A stretch of 64,000 nt of DNA from JABDOU01 sp041567895 (lineage in GTDB: Bacteria > Actinomycetota > Acidimicrobiia > Spongiisociales > SHLN01): assembly GCA_041567895.1 (NCBI GenBank), contig JBFGAX010000008.1:1-64000 (forward strand). Direction: 5' to 3'. The first letter of the stretch is position 1. Each line of letters begins with the position of its first letter. Of this stretch, positions 37,329-46,411 are shown one piece after another. The notes beneath the pieces were generated by a model, which searched no databases, was not told the DNA's origin, and saw only the letters and a program-made list of their open reading frames with translations. Made by a program: the position numbers and the translations under genes.

Positions 37329-38696
37329 TTAGCTGAACGCCCCGGCTGTCTCGGTGCAGATGTTGGCTTCGAAATCGGACAGATCGCGAGATCCGGTCAC
37401 GACTTCCTGGATTGCTCCGTCCATGGCCGTCACGTATTCGGGCCACGAACCCGCCCATAGCGGGCCCTCGGTGGTCGGGTTGTTGGACAATCCATCAAGG
37501 AACGCCTGATTGTTCGCCGGGGGTGTGAACCCGAGGAAAGCGTCGAGGGCGTCCTGGCTGACCCGGCTCGGAATGTTGGCTCCGAGGGCCGAGATCTGGG
37601 CCTGGGTCTCGGCTGTGGTCAGCGCCTCAACCAGGGACCATGCGGCCTCCGGGTTCTCCGTATTCGCATTCACGACGTAGGCGCCCCAGAACAACCAGTT
37701 GCCCGGTCCCGCAGGTCCGGTCGGCAGACCAACGACATCCCAGTCGAAGTCGACGGTGCGGATACCAGGAGTCGCCCAACGACCATTCTGGAACATACCG
37801 ACGGTACCGGCCCGGAACGGGGGCTCTGGATCTTCGCCGTACGGAATCACCGAGTCACCGCTGTACAGGTCACGTAGAAACGTCAATCCTTCGATGGATT
37901 CGGCGCTATCGAGGGCGCAGGCCGATCGATCAGCGGTGAAGAACCCGCCACCGGCGCCATTCATCCAGGCTCCGTATGGGCCCCACCAGGCGCTCTGGCC
38001 ATAGCCTTTGATCTCGCCGCCGAGAGCAGCAATGCCGTCGGAGACTTCTCGGAATTTGTCCCATGTCCATTCGCCATTGGCTTCGAGCTCACGGGGATCG
38101 TCAACGCCGGCTTCTGCAATCAGATCGTTGTTGATGTAGAGCGCGAACGTAGACACGTCACGCGGCAAACCCCAGAGGGCATCTCCCGGTTGGCCGGTGT
38201 CGACGTCTGTTGTGAGGTGGCCCATCGGACCGGGGTAGAAATCCGCATCGTTGTGGCCCGTCGCCGCTGCAAACTCGCGAAGATCGAGGATCACATCGCG
38301 CGAGGCGAAATCGGCGATGTCGGTGCCCGGAATCCAAAACACATCGGGGGCAGTTCCTGCCGACAGGTTGGTCAGCAGCGTCTGCTGATAGCCTGCGCCC
38401 TCGTTCGAACCGGGTTCGTAGACGAGTTCTACGTCGTCCATCGAGGCGCTGATTTGATCCGAGATCTCGGCGTACACCGCCGCCTCTTCAGGATTATCAG
38501 GCCGCGTCATCCATCGGATCGTCGACGCATCGACCATGGGCTCATCCGGTTCCACCGGCGTCTCTGCGACCGTGGTCTCGGTCACCGTGGGGGCCTCGGT
38601 AGTCGTCGTTGTTTCGCTATCGGCTTCTCCGCCGTCGCCGCAAGCAGCCGCGACCAGTGCGAGAATTGCGAGAAGCGCAATCATCCTTATTCTCAT
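37329..38696 (-). CDS. Sugar-binding lipoprotein of ABC transporter (CUT1 family)
   Basis: A 455-residue extracellular solute-binding protein. A lipoprotein signal ends at Cys19 (VAAAC) and is followed by a Thr/Glu-rich linker to about residue 55. The family 1 binding domain includes AGYQQTLLTNLSAGTAPDVFW, LPRDVSTFALYINNDL, EWTWDKFREVS and a C-terminal ALTTAETQAQIS region. The context (GH36, galT, galK) suggests an alpha-galactoside such as melibiose or raffinose-type sugar. ATG 38696 has AAAGGAAAAC upstream. It is the first structural gene after the DeoR regulator. Confidence 0.92.
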   Translation of the reverse strand: MRIRMIALLAILALVAAACGDGGEADSETTTTTEAPTVTETTVAETPVEPDEPMVDASTIRWMTRPDNPEEAAVYAEISDQISASMDDVELVYEPGSNEGAGYQQTLLTNLSAGTAPDVFWIPGTDIADFASRDVILDLREFAAATGHNDADFYPGPMGHLTTDVDTGQPGDALWGLPRDVSTFALYINNDLIAEAGVDDPRELEANGEWTWDKFREVSDGIAALGGEIKGYGQSAWWGPYGAWMNGAGGGFFTADRSACALDSAESIEGLTFLRDLYSGDSVIPYGEDPEPPFRAGTVGMFQNGRWATPGIRTVDFDWDVVGLPTGPAGPGNWLFWGAYVVNANTENPEAAWSLVEALTTAETQAQISALGANIPSRVSQDALDAFLGFTPPANNQAFLDGLSNNPTTEGPLWAGSWPEYVTAMDGAIQEVVTGSRDLSDFEANICTETAGAFS

Positions 38697-38711
38697 GTTT
38701 TCCTTTCGTTT

Positions 38712-38727
38712 CAACACGTGAGTGTTG
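38712..38727. repeat. Small inverted repeat between DeoR gene and binding-protein gene
   Basis: CAACAC (38712-38717) and GTGTTG (38722-38727) flank GTGA in the 32-base gap. It may be a short RNA hairpin separating regulator and transporter messages or an operator half-site pair. Confidence 0.35.
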
Positions 38728-38728
38728 T

Positions 38729-39532
38729 TCATACGCCCGGATTCCCAGGCTCTGCGATCTCGACAGCAACACCATGCTGCACGAGTTCTTTTACCAAATC
38801 TTGTCGAGCGCTTCTGCCAGTTATCAGAAGGTCAACCTCGTCGAGCTCGGCGATCTTCGCGACGCTGACGTTGCCTACCTTGGAACCGTCTGCCACGACA
38901 ACCGTCTGCTCTGCCGCTGCGATCATTCTTCGCTTCATGCCGGCCTCGGGCAGGTTCACGTTCGTGACTCCGTGATCGACATGGACCCCGTTGCATCCGA
39001 CAAATGCGCGATCAAACCTCACGGTGTCGAATACATACCCGGCCATCGGATCAACCAGAGAGTGCTGGAGAGGTCGCAGGGTGCCTCCCGTGACGACCAC
39101 TGTGATGCGAGGGATTGCGGGTTCGAGATCGAGAGCAACCTTCAAACTCGAGGTGAAGACGGTCACATTGTGCAGTGTCTCGCGGCCGACCAGGGAACGA
39201 GCCAGGGCTGCAGTCGATGTGCCAACGTCGAGCATGATCGTCTCGCCCGGGCGAACTGTTCGAGCTGCATGATGCCCGATTGCGGCTTTCTCCTGGGCCG
39301 ATGCATCAAGCGACTCCTCAAAAGAACGCTCAACCTCCGACCCCGGGACCATGGCCCCTCCATGCACGCGTTGGATGAGTCCACTATCAGCCAGGGTGGA
39401 CAGATCTGAACGCACCGTGACCTCGGAAATTCCGAACGTTCGGCTCAAGTCGGCGACTCGGACGAATTCGTGCTCTCGCAACAAGGCGAGCATCCGATCT
39501 CTCCGCAACGGCGCTGGAACTCCTGGATCCAT
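38729..39532 (-). CDS. DeoR/GlpR-family transcriptional regulator
   Basis: A 267-residue repressor. The N-terminal DeoR helix-turn-helix reads RVADLSRTFGISEVTVRSDL at residues 24-43 followed by IQRVHGGA; the C-terminal sensor domain has MLDVGTSTAALA, TGGTLRP and VADGSKVG, as in phosphosugar-sensing members. It lies upstream of the sugar ABC operon and divergent from the alpha-galactosidase operon, so it probably represses both until a galactose-derived sugar phosphate is present. Confidence 0.92.
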   Translation of the reverse strand: MDPGVPAPLRRDRMLALLREHEFVRVADLSRTFGISEVTVRSDLSTLADSGLIQRVHGGAMVPGSEVERSFEESLDASAQEKAAIGHHAARTVRPGETIMLDVGTSTAALARSLVGRETLHNVTVFTSSLKVALDLEPAIPRITVVVTGGTLRPLQHSLVDPMAGYVFDTVRFDRAFVGCNGVHVDHGVTNVNLPEAGMKRRMIAAAEQTVVVADGSKVGNVSVAKIAELDEVDLLITGRSARQDLVKELVQHGVAVEIAEPGNPGV

Positions 39533-39541
39533 TGCGCTATC

Positions 39542-39587
39542 TTACGATTACCTACGAGTCAATTCAAATGGTTACGTTTATTTACGA
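39542..39587. promoter_or_regulatory. Phased direct repeats, candidate DeoR operator
   Basis: TTACGA (39542), CTACGA (39552), TTACGT (39572) and TTACGA (39582) are spaced 10, 20 and 10 bases apart, so all face the same side of the helix. They fill the 64-base gap between the DeoR gene and the alpha-galactosidase start. Direct repeats of this kind are usual for DeoR-family operators. Confidence 0.6.
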
Positions 39588-39596
39588 AAGAGTGCA

Positions 39597-41120
39597 TTGA
39601 CCAGCCTCAACCTGGGTCCGATCAGCGTATCTACCGAGTCTTCTGCGACCGGAACCACGGGTGGTTGGCTGTTGGACGCCGGCGACGTGCAACTTTCGCA
39701 TCCTTTCGGATCCACGACGTTCTACCGCCATGGTTGGCATTCCTGGGGCTTGACCCACTGGGCCCTCATGGACGAGGAACCCGTGCGGGTTCGTGACAGG
39801 GAGCGACGCCGGCTGTCTGGTGACCCCCTGTTGGTCGATGATCGGGGTCACGTAGGCAACTATGTCGGAGCGATATCGGGACCCGACGGCAACGCGTTGT
39901 TATTGGGAGCACTCGGAATGGACACCATCGTCGAAGCCACGACGTCCACGCTGTCGGGGACATCGCGAGGGGAGCCTGCACGTTGGTTTCTGGCCTACGG
40001 GCCAGAACAAGATGTGTTCGGGTCATATGCCGAGATATTGCGCCGGGAGCTCGGTTCGGTGCGCCAGGATCCAGGGCACGTGTGGTGCAGCTGGTACTCG
40101 TTTTATCAGGCGATCACGGAACCTTCGATGCACGAAGCACTCACCGGGATCGAGGGCATCGGCTTTGACGTCTTTCAGCTCGACGACGGATGGCAGATCG
40201 AAATTGGAACATGGGACGCCGGCCCTGAGTTCCCTTCAGGCATGAAGGCCATGGCCAGCGCCATCTCCGACGCGGGTTACCGGCCAGGTCTGTGGATCGC
40301 TCCGTTCATCGTCCACGAGCGATCGGAAAACATCCGACCCGAGATTCTGGTATGCGATGGCGATGGCAATCCGATGATCGCCGGCTACAACTGGGGAGGC
40401 CGGTACTACGCAATCGATGTCACGTCCGAAGGCGGACGCAAACACGTCACCGATGCCGTTCGACGCGCCGTCGCGTGGGGGTTCACGTACCTCAAGCTCG
40501 ACTTCATCTTCGCCGCTGCCATACCCGGGGTGAGGGTCGGCGAACTCACGGGTGATGCCGCCTATCGTTACGGCATCGAGCTCATCCGCCAAACCGTTGG
40601 CGACGACGTCTATCTGCTCGGTTGCGGCAGCCCCATTCTGCCTTCCATCGGCATTTTCAATGGCATCAGGATCGGCCCCGACGTTGCGCCCTATTGGGAG
40701 AACGACCTCAACAAGTTCCTGCACCAGGATTACTCGTCACCGGCACTGAGATACGCGATTTCGACGAGCCTGAACCGGTTGTGGCTCAAACCCCTCGTTG
40801 CCATCGACCCCGATGTCGCCTACTTTCGAACGCGGTATGCAATCTTGAAGGACGCCCACCGACAACTCATGGCGGACATGTGTCAGGTGTGCGGCTACCT
40901 GGCGACTTCGGATCCGCCGTGGTGGTTGAGCCCGGGCGAAACCCAGCAATTGCAGGCCTGGTTGGCCCACGACCCCGCGATCGAACGTGTCGACCGATAT
41001 CGATTTTCGATTGATGGGCGCATGGTCGATTTTGAGCCTGCAACGCTCGACGGTCCGATCCGTTCGCAGCCCGGCCAGGGTGCCGAGGTGGCGTTGCCCA
41101 TTCCCCATGTCGACCGATGA
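39597..41120 (+). CDS. Alpha-galactosidase, GH36 family
   Basis: A 507-residue glycoside hydrolase. The catalytic nucleophile is Asp302 in YLKLDFIFAA and the acid/base is Asp362 in RIGPDVAPYW; WCSWYSFY and FDVFQLDDGWQ at the barrel start are also GH36-type. It lacks a signal peptide, so it acts on imported sugar in the cytoplasm. The start is TTG at 39597, preceded by AAAGAG; the frame extends upstream into the divergent regulator gene and was rejected. Its stop overlaps galT by four bases. It releases galactose for the Leloir enzymes downstream. Confidence 0.9.
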   Translation: MTSLNLGPISVSTESSATGTTGGWLLDAGDVQLSHPFGSTTFYRHGWHSWGLTHWALMDEEPVRVRDRERRRLSGDPLLVDDRGHVGNYVGAISGPDGNALLLGALGMDTIVEATTSTLSGTSRGEPARWFLAYGPEQDVFGSYAEILRRELGSVRQDPGHVWCSWYSFYQAITEPSMHEALTGIEGIGFDVFQLDDGWQIEIGTWDAGPEFPSGMKAMASAISDAGYRPGLWIAPFIVHERSENIRPEILVCDGDGNPMIAGYNWGGRYYAIDVTSEGGRKHVTDAVRRAVAWGFTYLKLDFIFAAAIPGVRVGELTGDAAYRYGIELIRQTVGDDVYLLGCGSPILPSIGIFNGIRIGPDVAPYWENDLNKFLHQDYSSPALRYAISTSLNRLWLKPLVAIDPDVAYFRTRYAILKDAHRQLMADMCQVCGYLATSDPPWWLSPGETQQLQAWLAHDPAIERVDRYRFSIDGRMVDFEPATLDGPIRSQPGQGAEVALPIPHVDR

Positions 41121-42142
41121 CCGACATGTCTCCCCACCGCCGGTACAACCCGCTGACCGACAGCTGGGTGCTTGTGTCACCCTACCGAACGGACAGGCCC
41201 TGGCTCGGTCGGGTAGACCGGGGAATCTCTGAAGACTTGCCTGCTTACGACCCGACTTGTGCCCTGTGTCCCGGCAACGACCGGGCTCACGGCACATCCA
41301 CACCCGACTACACATCTACGTTCGTGTTCGACAACGATTTCCCGGCAGTCCTCACCGAGCCAGGGACGTTGCCTGCCACGACGTCTCCCTTGCTGCAGCA
41401 GCAACCGATTTCGGGCACGGCCAGGGTCATCTGCTTTTCACCTCAACACAACCTCTCACTGGCCCGAATGGAGGTCGCTGCCATCAGAGCGGTCATCGAC
41501 GCCTGGGTTGTCCAAACCAACGAACTCGAAACGACCCACGAGTGGATTCAAATATTTGAAAACAAGGGCGAGCAAATGGGGGCTTCCAACCCGCATCCCC
41601 ACGGACAGATCTGGGCAACGTCATCGATACCAACGCTCGCGGCCACCGAGCAAAGAACCCAGGCAGACTATTTCGAACGCGAGGGACGTAATTTGCTGGC
41701 CGACTATGCCAAGACCGAAGCCGGCTCGGAGCGGGTTGTCATCGACCGGGATGGCTTCGTCGCTCTCGTTCCTTATTGGGCGTCGTGGCCGTTCGAGATC
41801 CTGTTGATCCCGAGATTCGAAGCTCAACGACTCGGAGATCTCGCTGACGAGGATCGGGATGCGTTGGCGTCGGTTCTCTCGGAGCTCCTGATTCGATATG
41901 ACAATCTATTCGAAACCAGCTTCCCCTACTCGATGGGTTGGCACGGGGCACCTGGCCGGGACAAAGCCCCGGATTGGCAACTCCACGCCCACTTCTATCC
42001 GCCGCTTCTTCGCTCTGCCATGGTGCGAAAGTTCATGGTCGGGTATGAAATGCTCGGAGAGCCTCAGCGGGACATCACACCGGAACGAGCTGCGGCCCGG
42101 TTGCGTGAAGTCGACACGATTCACTATCTCGACCATGGCTGA
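41117..42142 (+). CDS. galT: Galactose-1-phosphate uridylyltransferase
   Basis: A 341-residue HIT-fold enzyme. The active-site motif NPHPHGQIW has His160 and the nucleophilic His162. CALCPGN (Cys48, Cys51) is the structural zinc site. YNPLTDSWVLVSP at the N-terminus is typical. It exchanges UMP between UDP-glucose and galactose-1-phosphate. It overlaps the alpha-galactosidase stop by four bases and galK by eight. Confidence 0.96.
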   Translation: MTDMSPHRRYNPLTDSWVLVSPYRTDRPWLGRVDRGISEDLPAYDPTCALCPGNDRAHGTSTPDYTSTFVFDNDFPAVLTEPGTLPATTSPLLQQQPISGTARVICFSPQHNLSLARMEVAAIRAVIDAWVVQTNELETTHEWIQIFENKGEQMGASNPHPHGQIWATSSIPTLAATEQRTQADYFEREGRNLLADYAKTEAGSERVVIDRDGFVALVPYWASWPFEILLIPRFEAQRLGDLADEDRDALASVLSELLIRYDNLFETSFPYSMGWHGAPGRDKAPDWQLHAHFYPPLLRSAMVRKFMVGYEMLGEPQRDITPERAAARLREVDTIHYLDHG

Positions 42143-43277
42143 CTCAACCATGGCTGACCGCCCGGCTCGAGATCGAGCAGTCGACCACTTCAGAACAGCA
42201 TTCGATCGATCACCCCGAGCGTTGATTCGAGCGCCAGGTCGCGTCAACCTGATCGGCGAACACACCGATTACAACGGTGGCTTCGTGCTCCCGATGGCTC
42301 TGGACCATGCCACCGTCATCGCGTTTGAACCCGGCGACGACCACCGCATCCGGCTGGTGTCCGAGAACCACCGCCCTGTCGGGTTCTCCACGCAAGACAG
42401 CTCAGCCGAGAGGGGATGGGGCAACTACGTCAAAGGCATGGTGGTCCGTCTGGCAGACGCCGGCTGGGAATCTGCCGGTTTCAACGCAGCCATCGCCACC
42501 GATATACCCATCGGGGCAGGCCTCTCATCGTCTGCGGCTCTCGAGGTGGGCGTAGGACTGGCGGTCGCAGCCGATATCGACCGCGTAGAGCTCGCCCATC
42601 ACGCCCAATGGGTGGAAAACGAGTGGATGGGCATGCCGTCCGGCATCATGGACCAGCTCATCATCGCCACAGCAACGGCCGGTCACGCCAAACTCATCGA
42701 CTGCCTCAGCCTGGATTCCACTGATCACCCGATTCCAGATGACGTTGCAGTGGTGGTTCTGGACACCACGACGCGTCGATCACTCGTGGGATCCCAATAC
42801 GCCGAGCGGCGAGCGTCGTGCGAACGGGTGGCGCATGCCCTCGGCGTGCAGCTTCTCCGCGATGTGACGCTCACTGACATCAACGATGCCGCTCTCGACG
42901 TCGTCGATCGTGCACGGGCCCGCCACGTTATCGAGGAGAACGATCGGACCGTTCAGGCCGCTCACGCTCTCGCTTCCAGGGACCCCGAACGCGTGGGCCA
43001 GCTCATGAAGGAAAGCCATGTCTCCATGCGCGATCTCTTTGACATCTCGAGCCATGCCCTCAACGCCATCGTTGAAGCAGCCGCCTCGGCACCTGGTTGC
43101 TACGGGGCCCGCATGACGGGCGGCGGCTTTGCCGGTTGTGCGGTTGCGTTGGTTGACCGCTCATCGCTTGCCGACTTCATGGACGCGACGACCACGTCGT
43201 ACCATGCCTCGACGGGCCTCTCGCCGTCGGTATATCCCTCGCATGCCGCCGGCGCGGCGACCATCGAAGCGCTGTAG
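42135..43277 (+). CDS. galK: Galactokinase
   Basis: A 380-residue GHMP kinase. The galactokinase signature GRVNLIGEHTDYNGG is at residues 35-49, the phosphate-binding loop PIGAGLSSSAALEV at about 125-138 and the C-terminal GGGFAGCAVAL motif near 330. It phosphorylates galactose for GalT. The start could be ATG 42135 (inside galT) or ATG 42150; both encode MAD. No galE is visible in the window. Confidence 0.96.
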   Translation: MADSTMADRPARDRAVDHFRTAFDRSPRALIRAPGRVNLIGEHTDYNGGFVLPMALDHATVIAFEPGDDHRIRLVSENHRPVGFSTQDSSAERGWGNYVKGMVVRLADAGWESAGFNAAIATDIPIGAGLSSSAALEVGVGLAVAADIDRVELAHHAQWVENEWMGMPSGIMDQLIIATATAGHAKLIDCLSLDSTDHPIPDDVAVVVLDTTTRRSLVGSQYAERRASCERVAHALGVQLLRDVTLTDINDAALDVVDRARARHVIEENDRTVQAAHALASRDPERVGQLMKESHVSMRDLFDISSHALNAIVEAAASAPGCYGARMTGGGFAGCAVALVDRSSLADFMDATTTSYHASTGLSPSVYPSHAAGAATIEAL

Positions 43278-43280
43278 ACC

Positions 43281-43294
43281 CGATTCTCGAATCG
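43281..43294. terminator. Short inverted repeat between converging galK and caiD-like genes
   Basis: CGATTC (43281-43286) and GAATCG (43289-43294) can form a small stem in the 20-base gap between two converging genes. Without a T-run the terminator role is weak, but nothing else occupies the gap. Confidence 0.3.
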
Positions 43295-43297
43295 ACG

Positions 43298-44068
43298 CTA
43301 TCTCCCGCGCCACACCGGGTCACGTCCCTCGGCGAAAGCTCTTGGACCCTCCAGTGCATCTTCCGAACGAAGCATGGTCTGATAGGCGGGGACCTCGCGA
43401 AGAGCACGATACGCCTCACGTAATGGGAGATGCCCCACTGTTTGTATGGCTTCCAGGACCGCAGAAACGGCGAGCGGTGCTGCCGATACGAGGCGATCGG
43501 CGAGCTCGCGAGCCGAATCCATGAGCCGGTCTCGGGAACAAACCGCATTGACCAGACCGCGCTGCATCGCCTCTTCCGCGCCCATTCTCCGACCGGTCAG
43601 CAACAACTCTTTGGCGAGCGCCGGCGGCAGCATGCGCGGGAGCCGGATGGATCCGGCGTCTGGAATGATTCCAACCGCCACCTCACCGAAGAAGAACTCT
43701 GCCGTATCGACTGCTACGACGAAATCGGCCGCCAGAACCAGCTCGAAACCTCCACCAACGGCCAACCCGTTGACTGCGGCGATGACCGGCTTGTTCAGGC
43801 CGGGCAGCTCGGCGAAGCCACCGAAACCGCCCTCTCCGTAATCAGCTTCAAACGCCTCACCACGTGCCGCAGCTTTCAGGTCCCATCCCGCGCTGAAAAA
43901 CCGATCGCCCGATCCGGTGAAAATGGCTACCCGGTAGGCCGGATCGTCCCTGAACTCGACGAATACAGATCCGAGTTCCCGGCTGGTCGCTGCGTCAATC
44001 GCATTGGCATTCGGACGGTCGAGGGTGACTTCAAAGACGGCGTCGCGACGTTCGACCGAGACCGTCAT
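43298..44068 (-). CDS. caiD: Crotonobetainyl-CoA hydratase-like enoyl-CoA hydratase
   Basis: A 256-residue crotonase that follows E. coli CaiD closely along its length: LDRPNANAIDAATS, YRVAIFTGSGDRFFSAGWDLKAAA (described in part), LNKPVIAAVNGLAVGGGFELVLAADF, TGRRMGAEEAMQRGLVN and the ending SEDALEGPRAFAEGRDPVWRGR (in part). CaiD hydrates crotonobetainyl-CoA to L-carnitinyl-CoA. The oxyanion-hole Gly residues are present. It is the last gene of the minus-strand catabolic operon and overlaps the TfoX-like gene by four bases. Confidence 0.85.
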   Translation of the reverse strand: MTVSVERRDAVFEVTLDRPNANAIDAATSRELGSVFVEFRDDPAYRVAIFTGSGDRFFSAGWDLKAAARGEAFEADYGEGGFGGFAELPGLNKPVIAAVNGLAVGGGFELVLAADFVVAVDTAEFFFGEVAVGIIPDAGSIRLPRMLPPALAKELLLTGRRMGAEEAMQRGLVNAVCSRDRLMDSARELADRLVSAAPLAVSAVLEAIQTVGHLPLREAYRALREVPAYQTMLRSEDALEGPRAFAEGRDPVWRGR

Positions 44069-44403
44069 TTCTTCCTGGCGGCTCGTGCGGTCTCCAGCGC
44101 AACGGATGCCCTGGCCATCAGTGCATCTTCGTCGGACAGTTCGGACTCTGAGATCGACCAGTAGGGCATCCGCCCATGACCGACAGATCCGTTGGCCTCC
44201 AGGTCGGCGACCTGCTCGTCATCCGCGCGAAAGAATCCGATACCTGCCGAATCGACGAGGCCAAACATCACATCGTCGCAGAAGATGCCGAAGCCGCCGA
44301 ACATCTTCCTGGACTTCACGGCCCCCAGAGACTGGAGCGAGTCGACGAGATGCTCGGCCGCAACTGCGGCATCGCCTGTCATCCTGGCGCCCTTTTCACC
44401 CAT
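44065..44403 (-). CDS. TfoX N-terminal domain protein
   Basis: A 112-residue protein with the TfoX/Sxy N-terminal fold: SRKMFGGFGIFCDDVMFGLVD is its core. Unlike competence regulators it has only this domain. Its role in a catabolic operon is unknown. It overlaps both the CoA ligase (8 bases) and the hydratase (4 bases), so it is translated as part of the operon. ATG at 44382 (MTGDAAVAAEHL, with CCAGG upstream) is an alternative start. Confidence 0.8.
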   Translation of the reverse strand: MGEKGARMTGDAAVAAEHLVDSLQSLGAVKSRKMFGGFGIFCDDVMFGLVDSAGIGFFRADDEQVADLEANGSVGHGRMPYWSISESELSDEDALMARASVALETARAARKK

Positions 44404-46411
44404 GACTTTTCACAATCACTGCGTCCACGGCTACCGCTCCTTCCGGGGTCACGACAAGAGGATTCACCTCGACGGTATCGAATTCTCGGTGCTCGAGTGC
44501 CACCCGACAAATCTTGTCGATCGCGTCGACCACGAATTGGGGATCGATCGTCGGCCGGCCGCGGTAGCCGTTGAGAAGAGCCGCCACCGAAAGCGACTCG
44601 AGTGCCCGCCGAATGGCTGAAGCGTCAGCGGGAAGCAGCAGGTGCGCTGCATCGTTGGCGAGTTCGGTCAACTCTCCACCTGCACCGATTGTGAGGAGCC
44701 AGCCCAGTCCGTCGTGGCGGCGTACCCCGACAAGCAGTTCTGCCACTCCCCCCGCGATCATCTGCTCGACGAGGTACGAGTTCGACGATGGCATTACACG
44801 TGTTGCGGCCACGACGTCCTCGACGGATTCGAGGTAGAGCATGACCCCGCCAGTGTCCGACTTGTGCACGGCGCCTACGATCTTGAGCGCCACCGGAAAA
44901 CCGATATCGGCGGCGACGTCACCAGGACGGTCGGTCACCAGCCCGTCCGGGACCGGTACCCCGGCATCGGCCAGAATCTGTTTGGCATCCCACTCGGAAA
45001 GAGAGACTCGAGCCTGGTCGTCAAATGGTGGCACGGGGTGGATGGGATGAAGCGGATTGCCAAACCGAGCTCCAAAAAACGATGCAGCCTCCAATCCTTT
45101 TAGCGTTTCGTCAATCCCGCACATGGGAGCTAGACCACGCTCTATGAGATGTTCTCTCAGCGCCCGAGGCATGGTTTCGGGAAGCGACGCCGTCACGACA
45201 GACGCCGTTCCCGTTCGCTCGGCAGCAGACACCATGGCGTCGATGGTCGACCACCAGGAAGAGTCATCACTGTGCGAGCGGTTTGGAAAGTCGATCACGA
45301 GCATCGCCGCGTCGAACGCTCCCGATAGCGCGGCCGTGAACGTGCCGGTCAGCGCGTCGCGGTCCCCCCATTGAAAGGTGTGATAGTCGAGCGGATTGCC
45401 AACTTCGACCAGAGCATCGAGGTGCTTGCCGACGTCGGCCGCATGCCCGGGATCGAGCGCAGGAAACTCGACGTCGTAATGCTGTGCGCGATCCGCCACC
45501 AACGACGCCTCGCCACCCGAGCAGCTCAGTGACAGCAAACGACTCCCGGAGATTGGTCCGGTGACGGTCAAGAGCTTCAAGACTTCGAGGAGCTCCGGCA
45601 CCGTATTCACCCGGTAGACGCCATAGCGGTCGAAGAGCGCACCGAAAGCAGCATCGTCGCCTGCCAGCGCAGCAGTATGAGTACGCGTGATTCCGGCCCC
45701 GAGATCAGAAACGCCGGTCTTGAGCACCACAACCGGAACCCGCTGCGCGTGGGCCGTAGCGGCAGCTTGTGCGAAGGCCGCCGCGTCACGAATCCCTTCG
45801 ATGTGAAGGCCGATCGCTTCAACCCCGGCATCGTCCAACAAGGCCAGCATTACGTCTTCGAACCCGAGTTGTGCTTGATTCCCGAGGCTCACGACATGGG
45901 TGAGGGGAACCCCGCGATCCTGCAGAGTGAAGTTGAGCGCCATGTTTCCCGACTGTGAGATGATGGCCGCGCCCAGATCCCGACGCTCCAGACCGTGCTC
46001 ATCTGGCCAAAGGGCTACACCCGTGGTGGCGTTGATCAGCCCGTAGCAGTTTGGCCCGAGCAATGGCATTGCTCCGGCTGCGACCACGAGCTCGTGCTGG
46101 AGATCAACTTCGCCGACTTCCGCGAATCCCGATGCATACCCGACGACCCCGCCACACCCCCGATCCGCCAGAGTTCTGACAATGGCGATGGTGTCCTTTC
46201 TGGGCACAGCCACAAACGCAGCGTCGGGTACCGATGCCAGCTCGCCAACCGAGGCCACGGTCTTGCGGCCCCCGATCTCGGATCGATGCGGGTTTACCGG
46301 CCAGATCTCGCCGTCGAACCCCAGGGCGTCGCATTGGGCTATTACGCGCTCGGCCTCCGTACCTCCGATAACCGCTATCGACCCTGGATTGATCAGCCGG
46401 CTGAGATTCAT
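44396..46411 (-). CDS. ADP-forming acyl-CoA synthetase (acetate-CoA ligase family)
   Basis: A 671-residue NDP-forming CoA ligase. The order is CoA-binding domain (1-130), succinyl-CoA-synthetase-like domains (about 140-430, with ISQSGNMALNF and SLSCSGGEASLVADR), then an ATP-grasp domain (about 450-671, SEWDAKQILADAGVPVP, FPVALKIVGAVHKSDTGGV). It forms CoA thioesters with ATP cleavage to ADP. In this operon carnitine, crotonobetaine or gamma-butyrobetaine is the likely acid, replacing the AMP-forming CaiC of enterobacteria; this is inferred from context. It overlaps its upstream neighbour by four bases. Confidence 0.85.
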   Translation of the reverse strand: MNLSRLINPGSIAVIGGTEAERVIAQCDALGFDGEIWPVNPHRSEIGGRKTVASVGELASVPDAAFVAVPRKDTIAIVRTLADRGCGGVVGYASGFAEVGEVDLQHELVVAAGAMPLLGPNCYGLINATTGVALWPDEHGLERRDLGAAIISQSGNMALNFTLQDRGVPLTHVVSLGNQAQLGFEDVMLALLDDAGVEAIGLHIEGIRDAAAFAQAAATAHAQRVPVVVLKTGVSDLGAGITRTHTAALAGDDAAFGALFDRYGVYRVNTVPELLEVLKLLTVTGPISGSRLLSLSCSGGEASLVADRAQHYDVEFPALDPGHAADVGKHLDALVEVGNPLDYHTFQWGDRDALTGTFTAALSGAFDAAMLVIDFPNRSHSDDSSWWSTIDAMVSAAERTGTASVVTASLPETMPRALREHLIERGLAPMCGIDETLKGLEAASFFGARFGNPLHPIHPVPPFDDQARVSLSEWDAKQILADAGVPVPDGLVTDRPGDVAADIGFPVALKIVGAVHKSDTGGVMLYLESVEDVVAATRVMPSSNSYLVEQMIAGGVAELLVGVRRHDGLGWLLTIGAGGELTELANDAAHLLLPADASAIRRALESLSVAALLNGYRGRPTIDPQFVVDAIDKICRVALEHREFDTVEVNPLVVTPEGAVAVDAVIVKSHG

